This document shows positions 54,519-63,925 of a stretch of 64,000 bases of DNA, in pieces; the stretch's first letter is position 1; each line of letters opens with the position of its first letter. The stretch comes from Anaerolineaceae bacterium (GTDB lineage Bacteria; Chloroflexota; Anaerolineae; Anaerolineales; Anaerolineaceae), in assembly GCA_030653365.1 (NCBI GenBank), contig JAURZL010000017.1:51566-115565 (forward strand). Direction: 5' to 3'. Under the pieces are notes generated by a model. That model was not told the origin of the DNA, did no database searches, and saw only the letters and a program-made list of their open reading frames with translations. Made by a program: the position numbers and the translations under genes.

Positions 54519-55967
54519 TTACTTCCAGGGAACCCACAAATCAACGAATTTATCGACAGGATATTGGATTAATTGCTCTTGATCCATGCATACTTCCAGA
54601 ATTTTCTCCGATTGAACAGGTGAAAACCGGCGGGAGAGATGGTGTTTAACTTTTTCCACCAACAAAGGAATGCCTTCTGCTCTGCGTCTGCGATGTCCAA
54701 GTGGATACTCCACCACAATATTATCTGTGGCACTACCATCCTTAAAATACACCTGAACTGCATTGGCGATCGATCGCTTTTGCGGGTCGAGATAATCCTT
54801 ACTGAATTCTGGATCCTCAACCACGAACATTTTCTCCCGCAGAGTGTCAATGCGCGGGTCTGCGGCGATTTTGTCCTCATAATGTTCGGCATTGAGCTGC
54901 CCAAAAATCAGGCCAATGGCGGTCATATATTGCAGACAATGATCACGATCTGCTGGATTATGCAGTGGTCCGCGTTTATCAATGATGCGAATGGCTGATT
55001 CATGCGTGGTGATGACAACTTTGTCGATCATGTCCAACTGGCCTATAACTTGAGGATGCAGTTGAATTGCTGCTTCTACAGCCGTTTGAGCGTGAAATTC
55101 GGCCGGGTAGGAGATTTTAAAGAGCACATTCTCCATGACATAGCTGCCAAAGTCCTGCGAGAGTTGAAGTTCTCTTCCTTTAAAGAGCACATCATTAAAC
55201 CCCCATGTCGGAGCAGATAAGGCAGAGGGATAACCCATCTCCCCTCTCAAGGCCATTATTGACAACCAAACTGCCCTGCTGGTGGCATCCCCCGCTGCCC
55301 AGGATTTTCGAGAACCCGTGTTGGGAGCATGACGGTACGTCCGCAGTGCCTGACCATCCACCCAGGCATTCGAAAGTGCATTAATCATCTGTTGCCGGGT
55401 TGCCCCCAATAATCCACTTACCACCGCAGTGGAAGCTATTTTTACCAGAATGACATGATCCAACCCGACGCGATTGAAACTATTTTCGAGCGCAAGAATC
55501 CCTTGAATTTCATGTGCTTTCACCATGGCTGTTAATACATCACCTATGCGCAATGATTCTTGTCCTTCGACCAGCGCTTTTCGGGAAAGCCAATCAGCAA
55601 CCATCAGAATTCCCCCCAGATTATCGGAGGGATGTCCCCACTCAGCCGCCAGCCAGGTATCGTTAAAATCAAGCCAGCGAATCATAGCCCCTAAATTGAA
55701 AGCCGCCTGCACAGGATCAAGCACATAATCTGTTCCTGGTACGCGAGCTCCATTCTGGATCTGCATACCCGCTACGATGGGACCTAATAATTTTGTGCAG
55801 GCAGGATAAGCAAGCGCTTCCATTCCGCATCCCAATGTGTCCATCAGGCAATATTGAGCTGTCTGGATCGCTTCTGGATTTTCAATTTGATACTGCAGCA
55901 CATAATCTACGATTTTTGTCAGAAGCTCATCTGGCTCTGGCCGGGTATTGGGGATATGGGTACTCAT
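54519..55967 (-). CDS. prpD: 2-Methylcitrate dehydratase, MmgE/PrpD family
   Basis: 482 residues. Family blocks: [82 protein letters not shown] and [21 protein letters not shown]. Dehydrates 2-methylcitrate to cis-aconitate form in the methylcitrate cycle that removes propionyl-CoA. Third gene of prpB-prpC-prpD, 9 bases after prpC. Confidence 0.93.
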   Translation of the reverse strand: MSTHIPNTRPEPDELLTKIVDYVLQYQIENPEAIQTAQYCLMDTLGCGMEALAYPACTKLLGPIVAGMQIQNGARVPGTDYVLDPVQAAFNLGAMIRWLDFNDTWLAAEWGHPSDNLGGILMVADWLSRKALVEGQESLRIGDVLTAMVKAHEIQGILALENSFNRVGLDHVILVKIASTAVVSGLLGATRQQMINALSNAWVDGQALRTYRHAPNTGSRKSWAAGDATSRAVWLSIMALRGEMGYPSALSAPTWGFNDVLFKGRELQLSQDFGSYVMENVLFKISYPAEFHAQTAVEAAIQLHPQVIGQLDMIDKVVITTHESAIRIIDKRGPLHNPADRDHCLQYMTAIGLIFGQLNAEHYEDKIAADPRIDTLREKMFVVEDPEFSKDYLDPQKRSIANAVQVYFKDGSATDNIVVEYPLGHRRRRAEGIPLLVEKVKHHLSRRFSPVQSEKILEVCMDQEQLIQYPVDKFVDLWVPWK

Positions 55968-55976
55968 TGCTTGCCG

Positions 55977-57134
55977 TTAGGCTCGATGTGCTAACATCAC
56001 ATAATCCCGCGGGGCGGGTCCGGTATACGCTGCGCCAGGCCGAATGATCTTTCCTCCCGAACGCTGTTCGATCACATGAGCTGCCCAACCAGAAACACGT
56101 GACATCACGAACAAGGGGGTAAACATGAATGTCGGGATTCCCATCATGTGATAAGTGACTGCACTATACCAATCCAGATTGGGGAACATGCGTTTTTCTT
56201 CCCACATCACATCTTCAATGACTTCTGAAATATCACAGAGGGTTTCGTCGCCATAATCCTTGCACAAGGAGCAAGCAAGACCTTTAATTATTTTGGATCG
56301 TGGATCTGATATGGTATACACCGGGTGGCCAAACCCCAGGATAATACCTTTATTTTTCACAACCCGTCGAACATCTTCGGCTGCCTGCTGTGGTGATTTA
56401 TAGCGGTCAATCACCTCCATGGCACCTTCGTTAGCACCACCGTGGCGGAAGCCTTTCAATGCGCCAATCGCCCCAGTAATGGCCGAGTAAAAATCAGTGC
56501 CGGTGCCAGAAATAACCCTGGAGCTATAGGTGGAAGCATTGAATTCGTGCTCAGCATAAAGTACGAATGTTATATCCAGAGCCCGTGTATGGATTTCGCT
56601 CGGTTCCTTTCCATGTAAAAGATGGAGAAAATGAGCAGAAATCGAATCATCATCTGTCTCAACATCGATGCGTTTGCCCTGATGCGCAAAATGATACCAA
56701 TATAATAACAACGAGGGAAAAACAGCCAGCAGACGATCAGCGATATGGCGTGCACCTTCTGGTGTATGATCACCTTTCTCCGGAAGGACAGCACCTAGCA
56801 TACTACAACCCGTGCGCATCACATCCATCGGATGGGCTGCTGCCGGGATCTGTTCCAGAACGGCCTTGACTGGCGCTGGAATCCCTCGCAGATTTTTTAA
56901 TTTGAGTTTATAGCGTTCCAACTCGTTTTTGATGGGCAGTTCACCATGGATCAAAAGGTGAGCTACTTCTTCAAAGCTGGCATGTTCAGCCAGATCAAAG
57001 ATATCGTATCCACGGTAGCGTAAGTCGTGCCCCTCTATACCGACCGTACAAATCGCGGTTTCTCCGACTGTCACACCGGAAAGTTGCACCATCTTCTTTT
57101 TAGATTTTTTCGTTTCAGCTGTTTGACTATCCAT
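55977..57134 (-). CDS. prpC: 2-Methylcitrate synthase / citrate synthase family
   Basis: 385 residues, the short type II length. Catalytic His in [11 protein letters not shown], second His in [19 protein letters not shown], and the Asp-containing [16 protein letters not shown] block with the late R in [17 protein letters not shown]. Context between prpB and prpD makes 2-methylcitrate synthase the likely main activity, joining propionyl-CoA and oxaloacetate; citrate synthase side activity is common. GGGAG lies 7 bases before the ATG. Confidence 0.92.
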   Translation of the reverse strand: MDSQTAETKKSKKKMVQLSGVTVGETAICTVGIEGHDLRYRGYDIFDLAEHASFEEVAHLLIHGELPIKNELERYKLKLKNLRGIPAPVKAVLEQIPAAAHPMDVMRTGCSMLGAVLPEKGDHTPEGARHIADRLLAVFPSLLLYWYHFAHQGKRIDVETDDDSISAHFLHLLHGKEPSEIHTRALDITFVLYAEHEFNASTYSSRVISGTGTDFYSAITGAIGALKGFRHGGANEGAMEVIDRYKSPQQAAEDVRRVVKNKGIILGFGHPVYTISDPRSKIIKGLACSLCKDYGDETLCDISEVIEDVMWEEKRMFPNLDWYSAVTYHMMGIPTFMFTPLFVMSRVSGWAAHVIEQRSGGKIIRPGAAYTGPAPRDYVMLAHRA

Positions 57135-57169
57135 TCTGCTTCTCCCTGGTTAATATTTGATCGATGAAT

Positions 57170-58078
57170 TTAAGCTGATGAAGAAGAATTATCAGTTGTT
57201 GTGGAATTAAATAACTGATCTAATTTTTCTTCATAAGCGTAATAATTGAGAATTTTGTAAAGATCGGTCCTGGTTTGCATTTGAGAGAGCACATTTTTTT
57301 GGGTGCCCTGTTCACGAATTGTCTGATAAACATCCAAAGCAGCTGCACTCATCGCGCGGAAAGCACTCAAGGGATACAGTGCCAGCCCCACCCCAACGGA
57401 TGCCAATTCTTCCCGGGTGAAGAGTGGTGTCTGACCAAACTCGGTCATATTCGCCAGAACCGGTACAGACAATTCCTTCACGAATACTTGATATTGCTGC
57501 AAATCGGTAACAGCTTCGGCAAAGATCATATCTGCGCCAGCCTGCACATACGCCTGAGCCCGTTCGAGTGAAGCAGCGAGCCCTTCGGAAGCCAAAGCAT
57601 CCGTGCGTGCCATGATGACAAAATTAGCATCGCTACGGGCATCCACAGCCGCTTTAATTCGATCACACATCTCTTCTGCCGAAACGAGTGCTTTCCCAGG
57701 ACGATGTCCACAACGCTTGGCTTGCACCTGATCTTCCAAATGCAACCCGGCTGCTTGAAACTTTATCAGTGATTTCACTGTTCGAGCAATATTGAAAGCT
57801 GATCCAAACCCGGTATCGGCATCCACGAGCAAAGGCAATTCACACGCATCCGTGATGCGGCGAACATCCACCAGGACATCTTCGAGGGTGGTGATGCCCA
57901 GATCAGGTACACCCAAAGAACCGGCTGCTACTCCCCCACCGGAGAGGTAGATCGCCCTGAAACCCGACGCTTCGGCCAACAGTGCAGCGTAGGCATTCAG
58001 CACTCCCACCACCTGCAAAGGCTTTTCCAATGTGAGTGCCTGACGGAGAACTTTACCCCTGGAGATTGAATTGGACAA
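57170..58078 (-). CDS. prpB: 2-Methylisocitrate lyase
   Basis: 302 residues. Isocitrate lyase/PEP mutase superfamily with [22 protein letters not shown] (metal Asp), [20 protein letters not shown] (the KRCGH catalytic Cys motif) and [33 protein letters not shown]. Cleaves 2-methylisocitrate to pyruvate and succinate. The start codon is TTG (complement of 58076-58078) with GAGGG 4 bases upstream. First gene of the prp operon. Confidence 0.93.
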   Translation of the reverse strand: MSNSISRGKVLRQALTLEKPLQVVGVLNAYAALLAEASGFRAIYLSGGGVAAGSLGVPDLGITTLEDVLVDVRRITDACELPLLVDADTGFGSAFNIARTVKSLIKFQAAGLHLEDQVQAKRCGHRPGKALVSAEEMCDRIKAAVDARSDANFVIMARTDALASEGLAASLERAQAYVQAGADMIFAEAVTDLQQYQVFVKELSVPVLANMTEFGQTPLFTREELASVGVGLALYPLSAFRAMSAAALDVYQTIREQGTQKNVLSQMQTRTDLYKILNYYAYEEKLDQLFNSTTTDNSSSSA

Positions 58079-58134
58079 TTTTCCCTCTGAATAGAAAAAG
58101 ATTCCGGGACAGTTATTGGTTTTCTATTATTCAA

Positions 58135-58179
58135 CTACCCTGGTAGAAAAAATATAACAATTCAAGCGTGGTAAGTCAA
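58135..58179 (-). promoter_or_regulatory. Promoter of the prp operon with a palindrome at the start site
   Basis: Minus strand: TTGACT (complement of 58174-58179), 17-base spacer, TATATT (complement of 58151-58156), then a perfect palindrome CTACC-CT-GGTAG (58135-58146) over the expected transcription start, where a repressor would bind. No PrpR-type regulator is encoded nearby. Confidence 0.7.
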
Positions 58180-58237
58180 CTTTAAATATAAGATTTGTCA
58201 AGAATCGTCGTATCAAGTCTTGAAATCATTTAAATAA

Positions 58238-58308
58238 AAAAACAAAACCAGTCCCCCATTTTGCCCTCCATCCAGGGTACGCTCCCCCCGAGAACTGGTT
58301 TTGTTTTT
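58238..58308 (-). terminator. Long-loop terminator after the thioredoxin-like gene
   Basis: Perfect 15-bp stem AAAAACAAAACCAGT/ACTGGTTTTGTTTTT (58238-58252 with 58294-58308) around a 41-base loop rich in C runs on the plus strand; on the minus strand it ends in a T-run. It sits just past the stop of the thioredoxin-DUF2892 gene. Confidence 0.7.
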
Positions 58309-58322
58309 CCCAAAAATATTGA

Positions 58323-58844
58323 TCAGGCTGGTTTTTTCTTAACCATATCCCTTAGTTGTGCACTGACTACTTTGTAAATAGGACAGCGATCATAGAAGGC
58401 AGTGAAAAGAATGACTCCTCCCACCACCATCAACCAATAATTAGGACCGTTGGTCCAGCCTAAGATCAGGATCACTAATGCTGGAATAATCCGCATCAGT
58501 CTTTCAACCCATGAAAGCGAACGGGAGAATGGTTTCTTTTCTTCAACAGCACCAAAGAAGCCAAGCACATTCTCAGCCGTCATTGCACCGGTTTTTCGAG
58601 AAATTACCTCTCCCTGATAATATCCAATCATGGTCGGTATGCCACGCACACCCATCGCCCGGACCAAATCCGGTTCTTCGTCTGCGTTGATCCGCCATAA
58701 ATCGACTCTGCCAGCAAATTCCTCTTCTGCTTTTTTTAAATAAGGTGCCATCATTTTACAGGGACCACACCAGGGTGCCCAAAATTCGACAACCACTGGG
58801 CGAGTATTTTTCCGCAGTTTGAATTCAAACCCACTTTGTTTCAT
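58323..58844 (-). CDS. Thioredoxin fused to a DUF2892 membrane domain
   Basis: 173 residues. Thioredoxin domain at about 1-105 with VVVEFWAPWCGPCKMMAPYL (active-site WCGPC), GVRGIPTMIGYYQGE (cis-Pro) and no signal peptide, so the redox site faces the cytoplasm. The C-terminal part (about 110-173) is a DUF2892-like pair of hydrophobic helices: ERLMRIIPALVILILGWTNGPNYWLMVVGGVILFTAFYDRCPIYKV, with the conserved CPIY block. DUF2892 domains in YgaP-like proteins are fused to rhodanese; fusion to thioredoxin is a related plan. A stand-alone DUF2892 gene lies 113 bases upstream on the same strand. Confidence 0.88.
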   Translation of the reverse strand: MKQSGFEFKLRKNTRPVVVEFWAPWCGPCKMMAPYLKKAEEEFAGRVDLWRINADEEPDLVRAMGVRGIPTMIGYYQGEVISRKTGAMTAENVLGFFGAVEEKKPFSRSLSWVERLMRIIPALVILILGWTNGPNYWLMVVGGVILFTAFYDRCPIYKVVSAQLRDMVKKKPA

Positions 58845-58957
58845 TCGTCAAAGACCCTTTCGATAATTAGCAAGCTAGCGATGGCTACTGTTTGCCAACC
58901 TTAAGTATAACACCTCTCCAGTAATAAATTTGCTCCGAAGAGAGAAGTAATAAAAAT

Positions 58958-59164
58958 TTATGCTTTATTGGTTCGAACTTTTAGAAGCATGTAGGCTGGA
59001 CAAATTCCAACAAACCCGGTGATTAGTGGTAAAAATCCGATGATTTTGAAAAATGTTCCCAGACCACCTGTGACAATTCCACCCCAACCCAACACAAGCA
59101 AAACAATCCCTAATACAACTCTTACAATACGATCCCAACCAGCCTCATTTATGTATTTCATCAT
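58958..59164 (-). CDS. DUF2892 family small membrane protein
   Basis: 68 residues: NEAGWDRIVRVVLGIVLLVLGW, then LGTFFKIIGFLPLITGFVGICPAYMLLKV. Two transmembrane helices with the conserved Cys-Pro-x-Tyr at the end of the second, the same as the C-terminal domain of the downstream thioredoxin fusion. AGGAG lies upstream of the ATG. The two may interact in the membrane. Confidence 0.85.
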   Translation of the reverse strand: MMKYINEAGWDRIVRVVLGIVLLVLGWGGIVTGGLGTFFKIIGFLPLITGFVGICPAYMLLKVRTNKA

Positions 59165-59226
59165 TTACTCCTACATTATTTGGTTTTCATACAAATAATT
59201 AGATGCAAGTATATCTTAAAAGTTGC

Positions 59227-59246
59227 ACAAATTGGATGCAATTTGT
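59227..59246. promoter_or_regulatory. Palindrome ACAAATTG-GATG-CAATTTGT
   Basis: Perfect 8-bp inverted repeat, 63 bases upstream of the DUF2892 gene on the minus strand. Possible operator or small hairpin. Confidence 0.4.
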
Positions 59247-59392
59247 CCAATCTTTTAAAAACATTTGATATATTTTTGTCATTTTATTATGACAATCATT
59301 TGGATCTTGTACTGATTTCGGTTCTGGTGGATTAAGTGGATACCCCAACCAAATTCCACTATCCCCATTTATCGCGATGATACGATTTATTT

Positions 59393-61249
59393 CTATGACT
59401 TGGATAATGGGTTAACGGGCAAACCTTCTAGTTCCATGATCTTTAATGCGTTTGTTGTTGGGCTGGGACCATAACGCAAGCGGTAATCAAAACTCATTTT
59501 TCCATCCACAACTGCATCCTGAAAATTGTAATTATGAATGTGGATTTCTTCATCTGCCAATTTACTTAACTCAATATCATGTGTTGAAATTGCACCAATC
59601 CCATTGGCATTTACAATCGCTTTCAGGTACGCCAGACTGCCAATACGGCGTTCTTCGTGATTTGTTCCTTGAAAAATCTCATCAATCAGGTAAAAGACTG
59701 GATCAGGATTGGATTCCTCCAGCCAAAGTAAAAGCTCCTTCAAGCGCCGTACCTCAGCATAAAAATATGAAAAGCCATCCTTCAGAGAGTCGCTGACCTG
59801 AATACAGGTAAACAACCGCATCAAGGATACGTTCATCTTGGTGGCGTTGACCACAGTACCAGCATAAGCCAGTACTAAATTTACTCCCAGGGTGCGTAAA
59901 AATGTGCTCTTCCCCGACATGTTGGATCCGCTGACCAACGCAACATCCCCTTTTTCTCGTAAAGTAATATCATTATCAACTTTGACTGGTTTTGGAATCA
60001 ACGGATGACCCACCTCCTGAAGTTGCAATAGTCCACCTGTTTCTTCCTGATGGGGGTCAATGGTTGGGAAAGAATAATCCGGATTCAGGTAGGCAAAATT
60101 CGCCAATGAGGTTAATGCTTCCATTTCATACCATATCGCCAGCCAGGCAGGTAAGCATTGCTTCAATTGGTTTTTGGTACGGTTTAAAATAAATGTAAAA
60201 ATCATATCCCATGGCAGTAATGCGTTGATTAATAGAGAGAGGATCTGATTATTTTGCAAGGATGCAGCAGAGCTGATCATTATAATTTTCTTTAGGAAGA
60301 CCGAGGGTTGTCGGCCAGATTCTTTAAAGAAGGCTAATTTCTCTGCTAACTGACTGTCAGGTTTGGCAGGATAACTCTCGAGAAAAATCAAACTGGATTG
60401 TAATGGTTGCAGGTCTTTACTGAGTTGATAGGCATCTTGAAATGTGGATTGGTAAAGACGATATTGATAAAAATAAATGGCGAAATAAAGCAGGAAGCTG
60501 AATTGCCAGTATGCAGGAAATCCTGCCAGGAAATTCAGCGCCAGCAAAATATAGTTCAGCACAGCCAATCCACTTAACAGCAATAATGTCCGCTTTAGTG
60601 CTTTTTCCGGTGTGTGATTTTCGAGCCAATGTATGATGACATGATCATCCCAAAGAGCAGTGAAATCCTGCCGAATCTGCCAACCCAACAACATAAGACG
60701 AGTACGAAAACCGCTTAAACCGAGAAGTTCCTTCACCAGCGTCTGCCGATGGACAATATTACTTAATTTTTTGTCAGGCTGAATCAACCATTGTATGATT
60801 AGATTGTGACTACCACGGGTTGCACTTGTATCGATCAATTGCAGGATGGAACGCTCTCCCACCAGATTCAAATCATTCATAAAGGGATGATCAGCATCGA
60901 CTGTCTGAGTAACGCTTGCTGGAATATTTTTCCAATCCAGAGTAGCACGCGCAATCTGTTGGGTCAGACAACTTTGTGCATTTTGATATTGCTGGCGTTT
61001 CTGATCCAACTTGCGGTGAAAGAAAACGATCACAAGGAAGACGAACACCATTGCCAATAAAACCCAAAACCAGGCAGGTCCAGGGAAAATAAATCTGGTA
61101 AGAATTGCGAGAACCCATGCACCTAAAAACGAAACCAGTCGATACCAGAAGAAATGCTGATCGATAAATTTGAGCTGCTCAGCAACCTTCGTGATCGACT
61201 CCAATCGACGGGTGAGCAGGTCAATTCGTTTTTGTTGTATTGGTATCAT
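59393..61249 (-). CDS. Membrane-anchored MutS-like ATPase
   Basis: 618 residues from ATG 61249. TATAAT (complement of 61293-61298) overlaps the ATG of the longer frame at 61294, so that ATG probably precedes the transcription start. Two hydrophobic hairpins (about 32-75 and 215-265) place the N-terminal half in the membrane. A clamp/lever-like region follows, then the MutS ATPase domain: Walker A SGSNMSGKSTFLRTLG, YFYAEVRRLKELLLWLEESNPDPVFYLIDEIFQGTNHEER (Walker B) and STHDIELSKLA. The mismatch-binding and connector domains of MutS are missing. Not a classical mismatch-repair protein; function unknown, possibly a membrane-bound DNA or nucleotide-dependent regulator. Confidence 0.88.
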   Translation of the reverse strand: MIPIQQKRIDLLTRRLESITKVAEQLKFIDQHFFWYRLVSFLGAWVLAILTRFIFPGPAWFWVLLAMVFVFLVIVFFHRKLDQKRQQYQNAQSCLTQQIARATLDWKNIPASVTQTVDADHPFMNDLNLVGERSILQLIDTSATRGSHNLIIQWLIQPDKKLSNIVHRQTLVKELLGLSGFRTRLMLLGWQIRQDFTALWDDHVIIHWLENHTPEKALKRTLLLLSGLAVLNYILLALNFLAGFPAYWQFSFLLYFAIYFYQYRLYQSTFQDAYQLSKDLQPLQSSLIFLESYPAKPDSQLAEKLAFFKESGRQPSVFLKKIIMISSAASLQNNQILSLLINALLPWDMIFTFILNRTKNQLKQCLPAWLAIWYEMEALTSLANFAYLNPDYSFPTIDPHQEETGGLLQLQEVGHPLIPKPVKVDNDITLREKGDVALVSGSNMSGKSTFLRTLGVNLVLAYAGTVVNATKMNVSLMRLFTCIQVSDSLKDGFSYFYAEVRRLKELLLWLEESNPDPVFYLIDEIFQGTNHEERRIGSLAYLKAIVNANGIGAISTHDIELSKLADEEIHIHNYNFQDAVVDGKMSFDYRLRYGPSPTTNALKIMELEGLPVNPLSKS

Positions 61250-61604
61250 TTTGATGTTTCCCAATCCTTGCAATCCCTCAAGATCAGATTTCATTATAAT
61301 GCATCCATGTACGATGATAGTAGGGGTGAAGGATTGGAAAACGTATTTTTGGGTGGAAATCGGCGGTTATTCTCCATGATCACCCATACACTTCCATCCA
61401 CATTTTATATTAACAAAGGAAATGATCATTGCTAGAAATCGTTAATATCATAGCCTTGTGGTAAATCTAACCCTTGTGGTTCAACGTGCCCTTTGGGTTT
61501 TCACAACGAATGGAGAGAAAAGGGGTTTTAAATTATGACATCGGAACCAATTCATTAATTCAGCAATTATAGGTATGGATTGATGAGAATTTAGAGGTAT
61601 GAAT
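61250..61604. other. 355-base intergenic region between divergent genes
   Basis: Contains the probable promoter of the MutS-like gene near 61293-61298. I see no RNA gene or repeat otherwise. Confidence 0.45.
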
Positions 61605-63137
61605 ATGGAATTTCTGAATAAAATTAAACTCATTCAAGGTGGGATGGGGGTGTATGTTTCAAACTGGCGATTGGCAAAAGCTGTCGCCATGCAAAAACTT
61701 GGCATTACAGCTGGAACCGTCTCAGGCACCGGACTGGATTGGGTGTATGTACGGCTGCTCCAGCTTGGTGATCCAGGGGGACATGTGCGCCGAGCGATGC
61801 TTGCTTTTGATGAAAAATTCGGTATCAGGATCGGTAAAAAAATCCTAGACACCTATTTTGTGGAAGGGGGCAAAAAACCCTCCAGTCGTTTCAAGAATCC
61901 CCCTCAACAGATTGTGCGAGCGCTGGATGGAAGCGATATCATCCCTTTGCCTTCTCAACCCACAGTTCCAGTTGCACTTTCATTTGACAATGACAACATT
62001 GAACTTCTAATTGCAACCGGATTTGCGGAAGTGTGGCTCGCTAAAGAAGGCCATAACGGCAATATTTTCATCAATTTCTTAAAAAAAGTGGAGTTACCGC
62101 TGGTCTATACCATGTATGGCGCAATGCTCGCTGATGTGGATGGTGTAATCGTTGGCGCTGGGAACCCGGATGGATTACCGGCTGCCTGTTCTCGTTTGGT
62201 AAATCACGAAGTCGTCAATATTGATATTCAGGTATTGTACCGCGAACCTGGGGAAGACTTTTATGTTCCGTTTGATCCCCATCAGATTGCTGAAGGGAAA
62301 TTTACACAAAAACCCCTGGTTCGGCCCGCTCTGTTAGCCATCGCCTCTCTGCAAGCTCTGGTTCAGACCCTGGCGCAAAGTCAAAGCGAAGCGCCGGATG
62401 GTTTCATTATTGAACATCACACAGCTGGTGGACATAATGCCGGACCGCAAGGTCCCATTCGGTTGGATAGCGAGGGACAGCCCATCTATAGTGAATTGGA
62501 TGAACCCGATCTGGCAGCTATCCGACAGGTTGGTCGTCCTTTCTGGTTGGCTGGTGGTTATGCGAGTCACGAGAAAATCCAACAAGCACTGGCAGCCGGC
62601 GCAACCGGGGTTCAGGTGGGATCCGTTTTTGCATTGGCAGAAGAATCTGGAATGAAGGCTGCCTACCGGACAGCGATTTTCAACGAGATTAAGAAAGGTA
62701 CGGAAGATGCTGCATTGGTAAAGACGACATTGTTTTCGCCCACAGGGTTTCCCTTTAAAGTCGTTCAATTGGAGGGAACCCTGGCGGATGACGATGTTTA
62801 TGCAGCCCGCTCCAGAATCTGCGATGTTGGATTATTGCAACAACGCGGTTTTAGCAAACCGGATGCCGAAGGCAGGCGTCACCTTTTCCAACGCTGTTCA
62901 GCAGCACCTGTTGAGGGATTTATCAAAAAACGGGGTTTACCGCACAACACCGAATCCCGCCGCTGTCTGTGCAATGGTTTGCTCTCCACGGTTGGCCTGG
63001 CTCAAGGGACAAACACAAAAGAAGAACCAGCGATTGTAACCCTCGGGAATCATCTCAATAGCATCCGCCGCCTTTCCCATCAAGGACAATATCAATATTG
63101 GGTCCAGGATGTGGTGGTGGATTTGCTTGGGGAATGA
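61605..63137 (+). CDS. Nitronate monooxygenase / 2-nitropropane dioxygenase family (long form)
   Basis: 510 residues from ATG 61605 (GAGG 7 bases upstream; two codons shorter than the ORF). FMN-binding TIM barrel: IQGGMGVYVSNWRLAKAVA, IEHHTAGGHNAGP (catalytic His region), WLAGGYASHEKIQQALAAGATGVQVGSVFALAEES (FMN phosphate site). A C-terminal extension has CLCNGLLSTVGLAQ and EPAIVTLGN, as in the long members of the family. Probably detoxifies nitronates or acts as a related flavin oxidoreductase. Single gene. Confidence 0.9.
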   Translation: MEFLNKIKLIQGGMGVYVSNWRLAKAVAMQKLGITAGTVSGTGLDWVYVRLLQLGDPGGHVRRAMLAFDEKFGIRIGKKILDTYFVEGGKKPSSRFKNPPQQIVRALDGSDIIPLPSQPTVPVALSFDNDNIELLIATGFAEVWLAKEGHNGNIFINFLKKVELPLVYTMYGAMLADVDGVIVGAGNPDGLPAACSRLVNHEVVNIDIQVLYREPGEDFYVPFDPHQIAEGKFTQKPLVRPALLAIASLQALVQTLAQSQSEAPDGFIIEHHTAGGHNAGPQGPIRLDSEGQPIYSELDEPDLAAIRQVGRPFWLAGGYASHEKIQQALAAGATGVQVGSVFALAEESGMKAAYRTAIFNEIKKGTEDAALVKTTLFSPTGFPFKVVQLEGTLADDDVYAARSRICDVGLLQQRGFSKPDAEGRRHLFQRCSAAPVEGFIKKRGLPHNTESRRCLCNGLLSTVGLAQGTNTKEEPAIVTLGNHLNSIRRLSHQGQYQYWVQDVVVDLLGE

Positions 63138-63160
63138 TAGGAAATAATCTACTTAATCAC

Positions 63161-63211
63161 CATGGGTTGAAACCCATGGTTACTTAATTCAAACCGATTG
63201 AAATCGGTTGA
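63161..63211. repeat. Double palindrome, left copy beside the transposase
   Basis: CCATGGGTT-GA-AACCCATGG (63161-63180) and AACCGATT-GA-AATCGGTT (63193-63210). Identical over 51 bases, same orientation, to 63875-63925. Confidence 0.9.
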
Positions 63212-63265
63212 GTTCGAATTTGAGTCTTTTTTTTGGGAGTTAATGAACCGGAAAGATATAAAATT

Positions 63266-63283
63266 AACCATCTTTAGATGGTT
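63266..63283. repeat. Short hairpin repeat AACCATCT-TT-AGATGGTT
   Basis: 8-bp perfect stem with a 2-base loop. A partial second copy is at 63987-64000, beyond the right 51-base repeat. Confidence 0.7.
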
Positions 63284-63410
63284 TGAATGTTGGCAACCTG
63301 TGACTTGAGTCACTGGATGAAGGAGTGTAATTACCTCTTCAATCTTAAGAAAGGATTTCGATTATATAATGTCATTGTCCCATGATTTTTATTTATGTTA
63401 GGAGCTGTGA

Positions 63411-63866
63411 ATGCCATATTTCCGTTTGTTTTATCATTTAGTTTGGCCAACAAGAAATCGTGATCTACTTATTAGTTCTGTTTTTGAAAATGAATTATTT
63501 TCCTACATATCCAAAAAAGCAAGTGAATTGGATTGCAAGGTAATAGAAATTAATGGAACTGAAGATCACATCCATTTAGTTATTGAAATTCCACCAAAAT
63601 ATTCCTTATCAGATGTAATAAAAAAGATAAAAGGAGCTTCTTCACACGAATTTAAGGATCTTTATTGGGCAACCGGTTATGGTGCTTTTACTGTGAGCGA
63701 ACGAAATTTAGGAGCAGCCACCGAGTATGTTCATAATCAGAAAGAACATCATAAAAAGAACACTATTATTAAATGCTATGAGATGGAAAATGAAATTGAA
63801 AAGAGATCAATTCAATCGATTAGAGAGGTAGGAAGAGATTATGAGGTTGGTGAGGATTGGTTTTAG
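63411..63866 (+). CDS. tnpA: IS200/IS605-family Y1 transposase (TnpA)
   Basis: 151 residues, full length for TnpA. HUH motif EDHIHLVIEI (His53, His55) and nucleophile helix TEYVHNQKEHHKKNT (Tyr106), the standard YxxxQxxHH arrangement. The N-terminus (RLFYHLVWPTRNRDLLI) fits the family. AGGAG lies before the ATG. No TnpB gene accompanies it, as in IS200. It should cut and join single-stranded DNA at hairpin ends. Confidence 0.93.
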   Translation: MPYFRLFYHLVWPTRNRDLLISSVFENELFSYISKKASELDCKVIEINGTEDHIHLVIEIPPKYSLSDVIKKIKGASSHEFKDLYWATGYGAFTVSERNLGAATEYVHNQKEHHKKNTIIKCYEMENEIEKRSIQSIREVGRDYEVGEDWF

Positions 63867-63874
63867 TATATCCC

Positions 63875-63925
63875 CCATGGGTTGAAACCCATGGTTACTT
63901 AATTCAAACCGATTGAAATCGGTTG
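63875..63925. repeat. Double palindrome, right copy beside the transposase
   Basis: Same 51 bases as 63161-63211, starting 9 bases after the transposase stop. The last part of the window (63926-64000) contains only the partial AACCATCT hairpin at its edge. Confidence 0.9.

Larger units (their letters stand above)
63161..63925. mobile_element. IS200-like unit bounded by 51-base direct repeats
   Basis: An intact Y1 transposase gene lies between two identical 51-base double-hairpin repeats. Further hairpins AACCATCT-TT-AGATGGTT (63266-63283) and GTGACT-TG-AGTCAC (63301-63314) lie between the left repeat and the gene, and a copy of the former (AACCATCT-TC-AGAT, 63987-64000) is cut by the window edge. 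The true element ends are not settled. Confidence 0.65.
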
